Shown: piece by piece, positions 10,672 to 20,700 of the stretch | How positions within the stretch are numbered: position 1 is the first letter of the stretch | How the letters are laid out: every line of letters starts with the position of its first letter | Made by a program: the position numbers and the translations under genes | Origin: Marsupella aquatica | Taxonomy: Eukaryota > Marchantiophyta | NCBI GenBank assembly: GCA_973895155.1 | Contig: OZ316892.1 | Location: 10,974,001 to 11,038,000 of the forward strand | Length of the DNA: 64,000 nt | Reading direction: 5' to 3' | The notes under the pieces: model-generated | Seen by the model: the letters and a program-made list of their open reading frames with translations, nothing else | What the model was told of the DNA's origin: nothing | Databases searched by the model: none

Positions 10672-11640
10672 TTTAATTTTTTAATTTTTTGTTTTGGGAA
10701 AAGGGGGCACGGAGGCCGTCAATAACATGCAAGGGGACAAAAGCCACCCAAGAATGAAAACAACAGGCCCCAACGCCAGGAGCCCAATGGGCAGGAAAAA
10801 CAAAGCAACACCGCCCAACTGGGCACCCAACCCCAACCCCAACCCCCACAAGCCCAAACAAGGGGGGCGCAAGAGCACCTCAAACTCTCCTCCACGCTAT
10901 TCTCTCCGTAAGCCTTTGGTAAATACTATTTTGATCAGGGTTCTGCTGTCTACCATTCTGTCTATTCCAACTCTCTCGTGTGTTCTCGATCTGGTCAGGC
11001 GTGATCAATTCTCATTCATCAGTCATGTTGGGTCATGGGAATCGGGCTTTCAGTCTGAGCCCAGGGCTGGAGCATAACACTTAGTTGCTGGAGCGGATTA
11101 CTAAGTTGTCTGCCTTTCTTCTCAGAGTGGCAATTGTCAATCATGACCCGCAGGTGTGTTTCGTTTTGTCTGAGAACCACCCAGCCGGGAAGTCGCCCCA
11201 AGAACTGGGAGTAAGTCACTGAGTTGCGCTCCAGCCAAATGTTGTTGCACATCTCCATAAGCAGCACCAGAGGTCCGGGGTTCCGCTTGTGCTTACGGAT
11301 AGCCCCAGTCATGGCTTCAAAGAGCGACCGGGGAGATCAGAGTCGGGGGCCCCCTGCACCAGCCGGTTCACCTCTTTCCAGCGATCAGTAACCTTGCAGC
11401 AGCTGAAGAACAGATGTTCGGCATGTTCAAAACATGTCTTACATCTGTAGCACAGTCCATCGCACACTTTCCAGTGGTTGCCTCTGCCATTGGTGAAGAA
11501 CCCGTGGTTCAGCAGTCAAGTACTCTTCTTCTTAACATGTCTGGGCGGATTGTTCAGTGGTTTTATCAGGACAGCAACCCAACTACCTTCTTAACACATC
11601 TACTAAGGCCTGTAACTTAGTTCAGCCATTTGTGACCCAC
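10672..11640 (-). pseudogene. 3' remnant of a LINE (non-LTR retrotransposon)
   Basis: Read on -, 11640 to about 11020 encodes a zinc-binding reverse-transcriptase-associated region (zf-RVT type). It has the cysteine/histidine pattern CYRCKTCFEHAEHLFFSC followed by a W-containing segment, as in the C-terminus of plant LINE ORF2. A frameshift near 11310 joins it to a tail beginning EAMTGAIRKHKR and ending at a stop near 11019. About 350 bases of G-rich 3' sequence follow on -, closing in an A-rich (AAAAAATT)n-like tail at 10672-10690. The reverse transcriptase and endonuclease are missing, so the copy is 5'-truncated, as is common for LINEs. No target duplication was located. Confidence 0.65.
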
Positions 11641-11669
11641 CCCCTTGGTCAGGGGCCTCGTTAGTTAGA

Positions 11670-11960
11670 TTGGGAAAGTTAAGCCGGGATGGACTGAGGG
11701 GTTTGTTTTGCCCATCCCCATGGACTATGACACACACTGTTTCAATTTACACCCAAAATCCACACTGTAAAGCTATCTTAAGAAGTACGCCTCAAGTAGT
11801 TTTTCCAGGTGTCTCGATCAAATATGAAATGCTAGTTTTTAGCAAACTTGTTCATTTATTTAAACAAATTTTGGATCTTTGTTTGAGCTCAAAATTTTCC
11901 AGCATGTCCTTTGATGTTATGAGTCAATCTATCTAAAGTAGCTTTGGAAATACAGAGTTG
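11670..11960. other. Intergenic, nothing recognised
   Basis: This is AT-rich sequence. The frame at 11670-11936 has no motif. Confidence 0.35.
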
Positions 11961-11979
11961 TAATGGTATGTATACGGTT

Positions 11980-12068
11980 AAGGACCAGGGCTATCCCTTA
12001 ATGGGATATAAAGGCGACCGTATATATGGGAGACTGTTTATCCCATTAAGGGATTAGCCCAGGTCTTT
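11980..12068. repeat. Imperfect fold-back sequence
   Basis: The arm 11980-12008 (containing GGGCTATCCCTTAATGGGATA) pairs with 12039-12068 (TATCCCATTAAGGGATTAGCCC) with few mismatches around a 30 base loop. It could be a small MITE or a hairpin-forming repeat. Confidence 0.6.
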
Positions 12069-12404
12069 ACCTGTTCGTTAAGGTAGGAAACACTGACGTA
12101 TCAAAGTTCGTTGAGTATTTTCATTTTTTATTACAAGACTCAGTTTATCTGGATTTTGAATTTGCAATTGCTGTCCCAAACATTCCGCATAAGCATCTAC
12201 CACAAGAGAAAAAGCAATCAGATCACAGACCGTATAAATATAAGATTATTTTGAATGAGATATAATAAAAGTCTTTTGTGCTAACTTGGCAGCAGCCTAA
12301 AACCCCAAAAATCAAAATACCACTCTGACTAAGATTTCCATCTTGGTACATTGGTCCATCCAGGCGCATTTTTTTCGAATTTTACGTTCGTTAGATTGGG
12401 CATC

Positions 12405-12490
12405 TTTTTCGAATAATAATATTAGGCAACGTAAAACTGAGACCATTATTACGTCCATTATTACGTTGCCTAATATTATTATTCGAAAAA
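12405..12490. repeat. Perfect 30-bp inverted repeat
   Basis: Bases 12405-12434 are the exact reverse complement of 12461-12490. The arm runs TTTTTCGAATAATAATATTA then GGCAACGTAA, with a 26 base loop. A partial third copy (TTTTTTTCGAATTTTACGTT) lies just upstream at 12370-12389. The perfect arms suggest a recent event or a fold-back transposon. It lies about 1.3 kb upstream of the HEI10 start. Confidence 0.8.
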
Positions 12491-12545
12491 GCGGAGCACC
12501 CCGAGAGCGCGGGACGCATCACCTGAGTGGAAGTCTGGTTTAGTC

Positions 12546-12775
12546 GGGGCACAGAACGCACATGTGCAGCATCAGGTCTGGTATCTTCTCGCCTGATCTC
12601 TCCTTCTCGGAGCAGTCACTCTTTAGGAGCGCTCGTTTGTTTCGTCAACTGGTGGGAAGTCTTGTGTTATTATTCGGGGCACAGAACGCGTTTGTGCAGG
12701 AGCGGCAACTCTCGTTGTGCTGTCCCTTCTCTCACTCAGTCTTTGGGAGCGCTCGTTTTGATTTGTCACTTCGTT
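12546..12775 (+). repeat. Tandem repeat (period about 131 bp) upstream of HEI10
   Basis: CGGGGCACAGAACGC occurs at about 12546 and 12677, each followed by a segment ending in TTTGGGAGCGCTCGTTT or close to it. The array sits directly before the next array, in the upstream region of HEI10. A frame of 197 codons runs across both arrays (12527-13120) but is explained by repeat periods and has no protein-like motif. Confidence 0.6.
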
Positions 12776-13091
12776 CGCAACTACTTGAGGTTGAAGCATT
12801 TTGTTAGAGCTCCGCGCTGCAATCTTAGCTCTATTAATCAACACTCTGTCTTGTTCAAGTCGTTCGCAACGAGGTCGACGCATTTTCTCAAGCCCCCGCA
12901 ACAAAATCTAAACTCTGTCTCTACTTTCGTTCGCGACTACGATTGGTTTAAGCATTTTGTCAAAGCTCAGCACAGAAATCTTACCATTACAACTCTGTGT
13001 CACTCTGTCTCTACTTTCGTTCGCGACTACGATTGGTTTAAGCATTTTGTCAAAGCTCAGCACAGAAATCTTACCATTACAACTCTGTGTC
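12776..13091 (+). promoter_or_regulatory. Upstream repeat module of HEI10
   Basis: Four related units of about 45-90 bases share CGCAACTAC, a CATTTTGT-like core, AATCTTAGCTC and ACTCTGTCT. The last two units, 12912-13001 and 13002-13091, are an exact 90-base tandem duplication. The same module, in the same orientation relative to transcription, occurs upstream of the MFAP1 gene on - at 53210-52950. There the core AATCTTAGCTC and the stretch ATCAACACTCTGTCT are identical. The distance to the HEI10 start codon is about 0.7 kb. A promoter role is inferred from position and recurrence. A mobile repeat that prefers gene fronts is an alternative. Confidence 0.5.
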
Positions 13092-13773
13092 TGTATGCGG
13101 GATGTTTGAGCATTCAGTGATCTTTGAATTTGATGTCGGAACATGATAATTCTATGTAATGATGGCTTCTGCAGTTTATTTTAAGGTCTCTGTCGCTATC
13201 GGGAGTGCCAGATATGATGGTCTAACAACGAATTGAAAATAATTGAGAATCTCGCCCGGTTTCTTCCTCTGTTCCCCTGCGATTTCTCCTGCGGACAAGG
13301 GCCCTGCGGACTGACGGACAACAATTATGTTAGGGAGAGCCCTCACTTCGTTCGGGAATGTTCGTGATCGACAGCTTGTCGCGCTTTGCTTGATTCAATT
13401 GCATTTTAATGCTTCTACTTTGGTCATGAAAGATTGTAGCGCTTATCCTGATCAGATTCGAGGAGGCTGTTCTCTTCTCTTTTGTCCGTAAGCTTCTGCA
13501 GCTTCTTATTGTTGAGCTCTGTCTGAAATTAATTTGGTAGATAAACTTGAGAGGCTCTACATCAGTATTCGTTAAAATAGCAGAAAGACGGGTAAGCGTA
13601 GCGGTGTGGCGGAGTCAGATAGGAGAAACCAGACGTGACATCAAGAAGCTATACAATTACAATATCCATATATCTGCGATATTCTACGCAGTTGTAGGTA
13701 TCGTCTAATTAATCTCATATTTGTTGCAGAGCTTTCAGTCAGTTCCCACATTGAACTCGTTGAAGTCAAAGTT

Positions 13774-16166
13774 ATGAAGTGCAATGCGTGTTGGCGAAAT
13801 CTCGAAGGACGGGCAGTCACTACGAATTGCGGACACGTCTTCTGTATCCTTTTCGTACTTCTCACTTATATGAAGTTTATTGCCTTCGAAATGCACTTTG
13901 TAAAATACTGTTATCAACTTAACTCGCAGGGTTATCTTACTACAGGTATTGAAGATGCCACAAAAATCCTCAGTTCAGATTCGACCTGTCCGCTTTGCGA
14001 ACGGATCCTGTCCAAAAGGTGAAACTCTGGACGATGTTAACATCCTGAAATCCTTCTTTCATTTCGAATTTCAATTAATTAAGGCCACTCTGCTCACTCG
14101 ATAACTTATTGTGCTCGCAGTGACATGAAGGCGATCGACCTTTGTCCGAAAGACGATTGGGTGAATGTAAGTCTCTAAATATATATGCACATGGATTTCG
14201 TACCTAGCTTGACAATATATATGCGGTTTAATAGGAATAATATTGTTTGGTTGCTTAAATCGCGTGGCTGTAAGAACACCCCGACCGAAAATGTTACAGA
14301 AGTTCATGATTGTAGTATCGATATGAGAAAACTAACATAAGTAGTCAACGAATATTGATGTACCGTTAGACTGAGTATGAGGATGCTATCTGCTTGTTCA
14401 ATTCCCGTCTGCAGATGGCGATGGCTGGTATGCCACCCGACTCCAGTATCCAAAGATGAACGTTATGTTAATGGTCCAAGTTATTGCAGGTAGTGTACTA
14501 GGTCGTAGTGCAACGCATCTAATCTGGAGTACCTTAGGAAAGAAAACTTCGTCGTCTTAATTCAAAGTTGAGCCATATTGTTTTGGTAGTAATATCGCAG
14601 CTAATTACAAACTATCTAGTCCATGTATTCAATGACGAATGGTTTGTCCAACCGCGTCGACCTCTGTTGTTAACCCTTGACATTCGAACAGTAATGAAAA
14701 GTTGTTTCAAAGGAGTCGTCTTCTGGATTGGACAAAAAGATGTAGAAGCGCAGGTCACAGTGAGTAAGGCCATGCAACTTCGAGAGAAGTTCGAAGAGAT
14801 GCAAACCAAGTACATGGAGAAACTGCAGCAAGTACATTCCGCTTATCAAAAGGCCATGAAGAAACTTCAGGCTCTAGAAGAGGAAAAAGAGAGTATTCTC
14901 AAAGACAAAAACGAACTGCAGGAGAAATACGCAGAAAAATCAAGGTATGATATGAAGCACGAGTTTCTAACTTGCTCCTGTACTCGTGAGATTTGGCGGT
15001 GATCTAGCTATGAGGTACCTGCAGGTACAAATGACATACTGAGCAATTTATTGTATGAGACAATCATCAAGCGTGCTTATGAATGTGGAAATTAGGATGA
15101 CATTGGTCTGTTCCCCGAACCATGGCTGAAATGCTGATAACACGGCTGACGCTGAGTGAGTATGTATGTCTAAATGAATAAAAAGGCAGAAGAGGAAGTT
15201 GGAAGAGATGTATGAAGTCTTGCGGGGGGAATACGAGAAGGCCAAGCGAACTGCCATTTCACAACCAACTCAACACAATCGGCAAGCAGCATTGACACAG
15301 AAAAATCCGTACCAATTTTCAGCTAGAACGCCATCACCATTCGAAAATCCTAATATTCAACTAAGACAAGGTAACTGAGGCACTTTATAGATACTAGTCG
15401 GTGGTAGTCAATTTTCTCTTGAACGCACGAAAAGTCAGTATGAATATTATTCCCGGGACATTATTAATATTTTCAGTAGTATTTCTCGAGAGCGACGCTG
15501 ATCTATATAGCCAGATATTCGAACTGCATTGATGTCATGCCCAAATCGTAGTACTCTGCATTGGTCAGTTGAGTCTTTGACTACAAATTTCGCAGAATCG
15601 ACGATGGGGTTCGAAATTGCACCGATAACGCCAGCTGCTCAGAATGCTCAATTGTGGCCAGCGCGTCAGAAAGCTGGATCTGGTTTGTTCGACTTGCCGG
15701 GAAGGCCAGCTCCCCGGTCTGCGAGGAACGTCATGGCCGGCAACTCCAAAGGTGGAGGTTCTCCTTTCGCAAATTCCGACCCGTCGATGTTCACACTAGG
15801 ACCAGGTGGTGGTGTACCTAACATTACTTCGAATGGCATCCGTAACCTGCTCCTTTCGCCGTTAAAAACTCCCACATCTCGCCTACCGCCTTCGGGTTTC
15901 AGGTAACGTCCTGCATGAGAGCTACTTTTCACTGCTATTCGGTGGCTCCCCGTCAGAAGCGCGTGCAGTACGTGATTGTTCTTTCGTTTGTTGCATGCAT
16001 GCACATAAGTTCATTTTCTTTCGAGAGGAGTGTAATCCTTTGGAAGTTGGAAAGGGGACTTACTCACTTGTTAACTACCGTGCAGTATGTAATTTTCAAG
16101 TTTTCCGATCAAGTCTTTGTGAATAGCAAACCAGAGACGGAACAATGCTTCTCAACCTGGCCTTAG
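13774..16166 (+). CDS. HEI10: HEI10-type meiotic RING protein (SUMO/ubiquitin E3 ligase family)
   Basis: Exons read 13774-13843, 13946-14018, 14121-14166, 14415-14445, 14692-14944, 15186-15370 and 15515-15902, plus a last exon probably ending at 16166. All junctions are GT-AG with consistent phases. The first residues form a RING finger: CNAC at residues 3-6, CGH at 19-21, VFC ending at 24, then CPLC near 38-41. A long coiled coil follows (about residues 75-170, including QKRKLEEMYEVLRGEYEKAK). The Ser/Pro-rich tail contains LWPARQK and the conserved IRNLLLSPLK. Order and total length (about 300 residues) match plant HEI10/CCNB1IP1. That protein acts on chromosome axes as a dosage-sensitive crossover factor in meiosis. 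The final exon is ambiguous: 16126-16166 gives a short tail, but a different acceptor would end at 16221. No lesions are seen. Confidence 0.9.
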
Positions 16167-16221
16167 TATCGATTCGGGCAACCAGACCCTTATCAGGCAG
16201 GTACTGGTCTGGCAATTGTGA

Positions 16222-17700
16222 ATTCCCCATGACAGCGTAATTTTATTTACCACATTTTGAAATGATAGCATCACTTTCCGAGATGTTCGCAAAGTATCAT
16301 CCGATTGCTAATTGAAAGTAACACACATACGACTTATACGGAAACACATAATTCTTGTGTTCCACAGCCGGCTCCACAAGTATTCACCTGATTTGAGGTA
16401 GCTCCAGACAGATAGCTTACAATTTCGTAAGGTACAGAAAACCATCTGAAGAGTGTTAAGAACCGCATGTAGCGAGTCTGGTGTAGATAGCTTACAATTT
16501 CGTAAGGTACAGAAAACCATCTGAAGAGTGTTAAGAACCACATGTAGCGAGTCTGGTGTGATGCATCATTGCATGTCTCTGTCCAGGTCGTGTACGTCGA
16601 GCTGATAGGCCTCCCCTAATACACAGTCGCTATATCTCCACAAATAATTGTTTAGCGCGGTACGTTTCGATCGGAACTACAATAGCAGAGTAGAATTTCA
16701 CCTCTTCATTTTGTGAAAACCAAACCAAAACACATCCACAAGAGTCACTCGAACTTGGTCTTACGCTAAGCATTAAGTCCATCCAACTCGCATGTGGTTG
16801 ACTCAAATTTCAGCGGGTGATGGTACGACGAGCTTTCTAACTTCAGTACTTACAATTTAGCGACTGAAGTTGCGAGGGGCAGAATTGGAATACGGTTCTG
16901 GAGACATAAGCTGACGGGCTGAATAGATTTACTTATCGAGCTTGCACTAAACACACGGTCTGCACTCCTGAATTGTTCACACGGCTATGACGAAACTATG
17001 CAAATATAAGCAGTAAAACAATTACACTTGTAGGTAAGTTCACAGAAACAGTGAAATACGAGAACAACGTTTGGTACAACATGATTTCAAACGCTAAGTC
17101 ACAAAAAACTACCGGAGATCCGGTAGGCATCATGAAAGGTTTCTGAGGCGTTTCAAATTGCGGATCTTTAAACAAAAGTCGCGTGAATTGAATAATATTC
17201 AGTAGATAATGGCACGAAGCAAATGGCTACGATCAGATAGGAAATTTTGTGAAAGATAAGTACAGCAAAAAAGTGGGCTCGGAAAATATTAATGGCAGAT
17301 CTATACAGTGACAGACTGGAAACCATCATCTACGGCTGAACGATCCAAATCTCCGAAACAGGATTAGAGAGATATTAGGGTCCTGGATTAAACGCTGGAA
17401 AGCTTTGCTCGATCCACGGTTAATATGAAGTTCAAGAAAGATAAAGATGAAGACCAGACAAGACAACGAGACACGATGATGAAAATGCATTTTCCAACAA
17501 CCGCCTGCACGTACAAAGCCTTGTCTCGCTTCTGTCTCGCCAATCCCATCAATTGGTCATGCACAGAAATGGACGTTTTTCTCACTGTAGGTAGGTTTGC
17601 AAAAAAAACTCCATGAGAGCAGAGAGATCAGAGCACCCCAAATTTAATTTCGTAAAATACCTGCCACATACATAATACTTTAGTCCAGCGTAATTTACGA
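16222..17700. other. Convergent intergenic region between HEI10 and amine oxidase
   Basis: The two genes point at each other across this 1.5 kb, which should hold both 3' untranslated regions and terminators. It contains one 75 bp tandem duplication (listed separately). No coding frame with a recognisable motif was seen. Confidence 0.5.
16410..16559. repeat. 75-bp tandem duplication
   Basis: AGATAGCTTACAATTTCGTA begins at 16410 and again at 16485. The two 75-base units are almost identical (CCGCATG versus CCACATG). It lies a few hundred bases beyond the HEI10 stop. Confidence 0.85.
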
Positions 17701-20700
17701 CTACAACTTGGAGGTAACCGCAAGGTGCAATCCTGCCCCAACAGGCGATGATGGTCCAAGCTTGGAGCACCCAGCGTCTTTGCTCGCCTCTTCGGGAACG
17801 CTCGGAGGTAGATCTATCGCCGGAGAGCAATTGAAGAAGCCGTGCGGCTGCACAAACCAATATCAAAGAAAACATGTCAAATTCAACCTGAAATGACATC
17901 GATGTTGCACCAAACCTTGCAGTAATCCACGTCCTTCGACAAAGTGTTGCCTGGAATAATACGTCAACTACATGTGAGCTGACTATGTGGTTTAATCTGG
18001 GTTTGAACCTTTGACAAGTTGGCCATTGTTCCGACATTTGTCCAAGGATCACCAGGTTTGCAAAATGGATAAATCCGTGCTTCATTTTGGGTAAGACCTC
18101 ACCTGCAACGTGAACCCAATATGCTCCACCGGCATGACCGGCCAATCCTCTAATCGTGGTATGTGGGTCACTCCAAAGACATACCTGCCTCACAACAGAT
18201 GCATCATTCGTCCATGCCACAAACCAGGAGCACCATAAGCGAAAAACTTTCCTCAGACGGTGGTGCTTATTCTATAATCCATGACCATATGATCCATTGG
18301 ACCAAAATGATTTACAATGCGGTCAAAGTCGCCTGAGGGAGACAACAAGCAGCGGCAAAACATAGGAAGGACTAACGGACTTACCAAAGGACAAGATCAG
18401 CCTCCTCTAGTTTCCTGTTCTGCTTGACCCACGTCTGCAAGCCCTCCCCAACACGCGGGTTTTGATTTGGAAACTCTCCGCCTGGAAAACGCTCGTTCTT
18501 ATCGAACGGAGTGACCCACAAGTTGTGCATCAAAAATGCAGCACGCCTCAAAAATTTGGCATCTGCTCCAGCAAAGGGAAGGCAATTGGACCCGGGCACC
18601 AATTTGTACCCAACCAATTGCCCTGTCCTGTTTACCATTCGTGTGTTACGAACCTGCACGTCCACAGCAATACATTAAATAAATAAAATGTCCGTTAATT
18701 ACAGACTTAAAGATAAGCATATATGCCCTGGAAGTCATAATTCAAGTTATATATATATATGCCCTGGAAGTCATGATTTAAGTTCAGTATATATCATTCG
18801 AGGACATTGATCACAACCGTGCTGCTCGGAGAGGAATACTCCATATTATGCCCCTGGGAGGTTAGACAAAGCTCGAAATTCAGCCTTTGCCTCTCTCAGC
18901 GGCTCATTATCAAGTAACATGGCACTACGTTATCACTCACAATCCAGTGTCGTGCGGACAAAGAATTGCAGTCTCGCTGAGCCTCTGCCTCTGACCGCAG
19001 GAGAGTCTCCTCCGCATAAAACGCATTGCTATGGGGATTGTCGGGGCCAGGATCCTCCACCTTGATATTAACCTCAACAACCTGCGGATACAGATTATGA
19101 GTAATCGTCACCTCAAATATCTTCCCCTTCGTATCACAGAAATCCCCATGGAAGTCCTCTTCAAGACCATGATCGATCCACCTAAAAGCTATAACTTAAA
19201 GCATTGATTTCCAATCTACTTGATGCCAGATCATGTACAAGAGGAGTCGTAAGGACCCTGCCTAGCAGGCCAACAAGTCGGAGCTTCTCAATTCACCTGG
19301 TTGGTAGCTTCTCCGGGCTTACTGTCGATGGCCATATCCATCCTTGCAACAAAGAAATGCTGATGAACCGGGGCATAAAGACCTGGGGCTATGACAGTCC
19401 CATACTTTCTAAATTCCCCTGGCTTGAGTGCCCCCAGGCTGAGAATTCCAGTGAGCTTCACTTCCGCCTCAACCTTACCATCCTGAGAGTTCAAACGACG
19501 AGTAAATCCAATCACAATTGTAGGAAGCCGATGACAATCATTGCCGTACGGTAGACAGAATAAATTTGCTTCTCAGAAACAGACTCGTCTGCAAGCTCAA
19601 TGAACACTCACGTGCATTTGAGGAATTAGGAAATATGCGCAGCTTGAAAGATCCACTTGCGCGGATGTTTGGTCTGTTTTCTAACATGTACTGGTTACGA
19701 ACAGTCGATGACGATTATGGGATAGAGACACTTTCCTTGATCGGCATGACTAGATCGGAGACCATGCTTCTACTGATCACCATCTGATTATCCTAATCTC
19801 AAATGTTGCTCTAAAGAAGATTGGTTAAAATAGTGTTCAATCTACCCCAAACAGGAAACATCGTAGGTATCATCCTTTCGTGTGACAAATGAAACCGGGT
19901 CTATGTGCTCGCGAAGATACGAGAAAATGAAACCACGTCTGTGCTCTCGAAGATACCTGATAGAAATGCCAGAAGAAACCATACTCATAGTTTGCGACAG
20001 TGCAAAAGAACGATAGTGTAAGGCGTCTGGAGCGGCGCACTTCGGTTAAGCCAGAGCGCCAGTCCATGTGTTTCCACAGGACTCCATGGTCCTCTTCATG
20101 CATGCATACGCAATTTTCAATTGTTTCGACTCCTCCATGGAAGTTAGTGAAATGAGCATCGAAGTACTTGATATATCCAAGACAGTCACACCCCTGCGTT
20201 CAGAACATCAGACCAGACCAATGTTAGGAACGCATACAAACAGAACAGTGACTTACATATAAGAGCCACTTGTCCACTAATCAGGTGTTGACATTGAGCA
20301 GGTCAGTGGAAGAAGCGATTCAATCAATTCTTGGAAACGTATAAGCAGTTCATATTTATCAACGTGTTAAGGATGAGTTCCGGTAAGGACGACAAACCTT
20401 CTTCAAGGAATGTGCATTTTTGCCAAGACCATCTTCGCCAGCATCAAATGCATTTTTACGATAATGAGGATCATGAGGATCGCCGTAGGGAACAACCATT
20501 TCAACATAGCTCAACCTATGTGCCACAGATCGACGGCCTCTGCTGCCATCGTGGTATGCGACAGTGTGGATTACAAGACCTTCTCTCGGTGTGAAGCCAA
20601 CTCGAAAACTCCACTGCCAATTACAACACGAAATAAATGTGAGCTGTTGTTTGGAGGAGACCTCTATAAATGAGAATGAAATCCAAATCAAGCCATACAT

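Noticed and set aside
12527-13120. 197-codon frame on + before HEI10
   Set aside because: It is explained by tandem repeats with a period divisible by three (exact 90-base duplication). The module also occurs before MFAP1, where it is not open.
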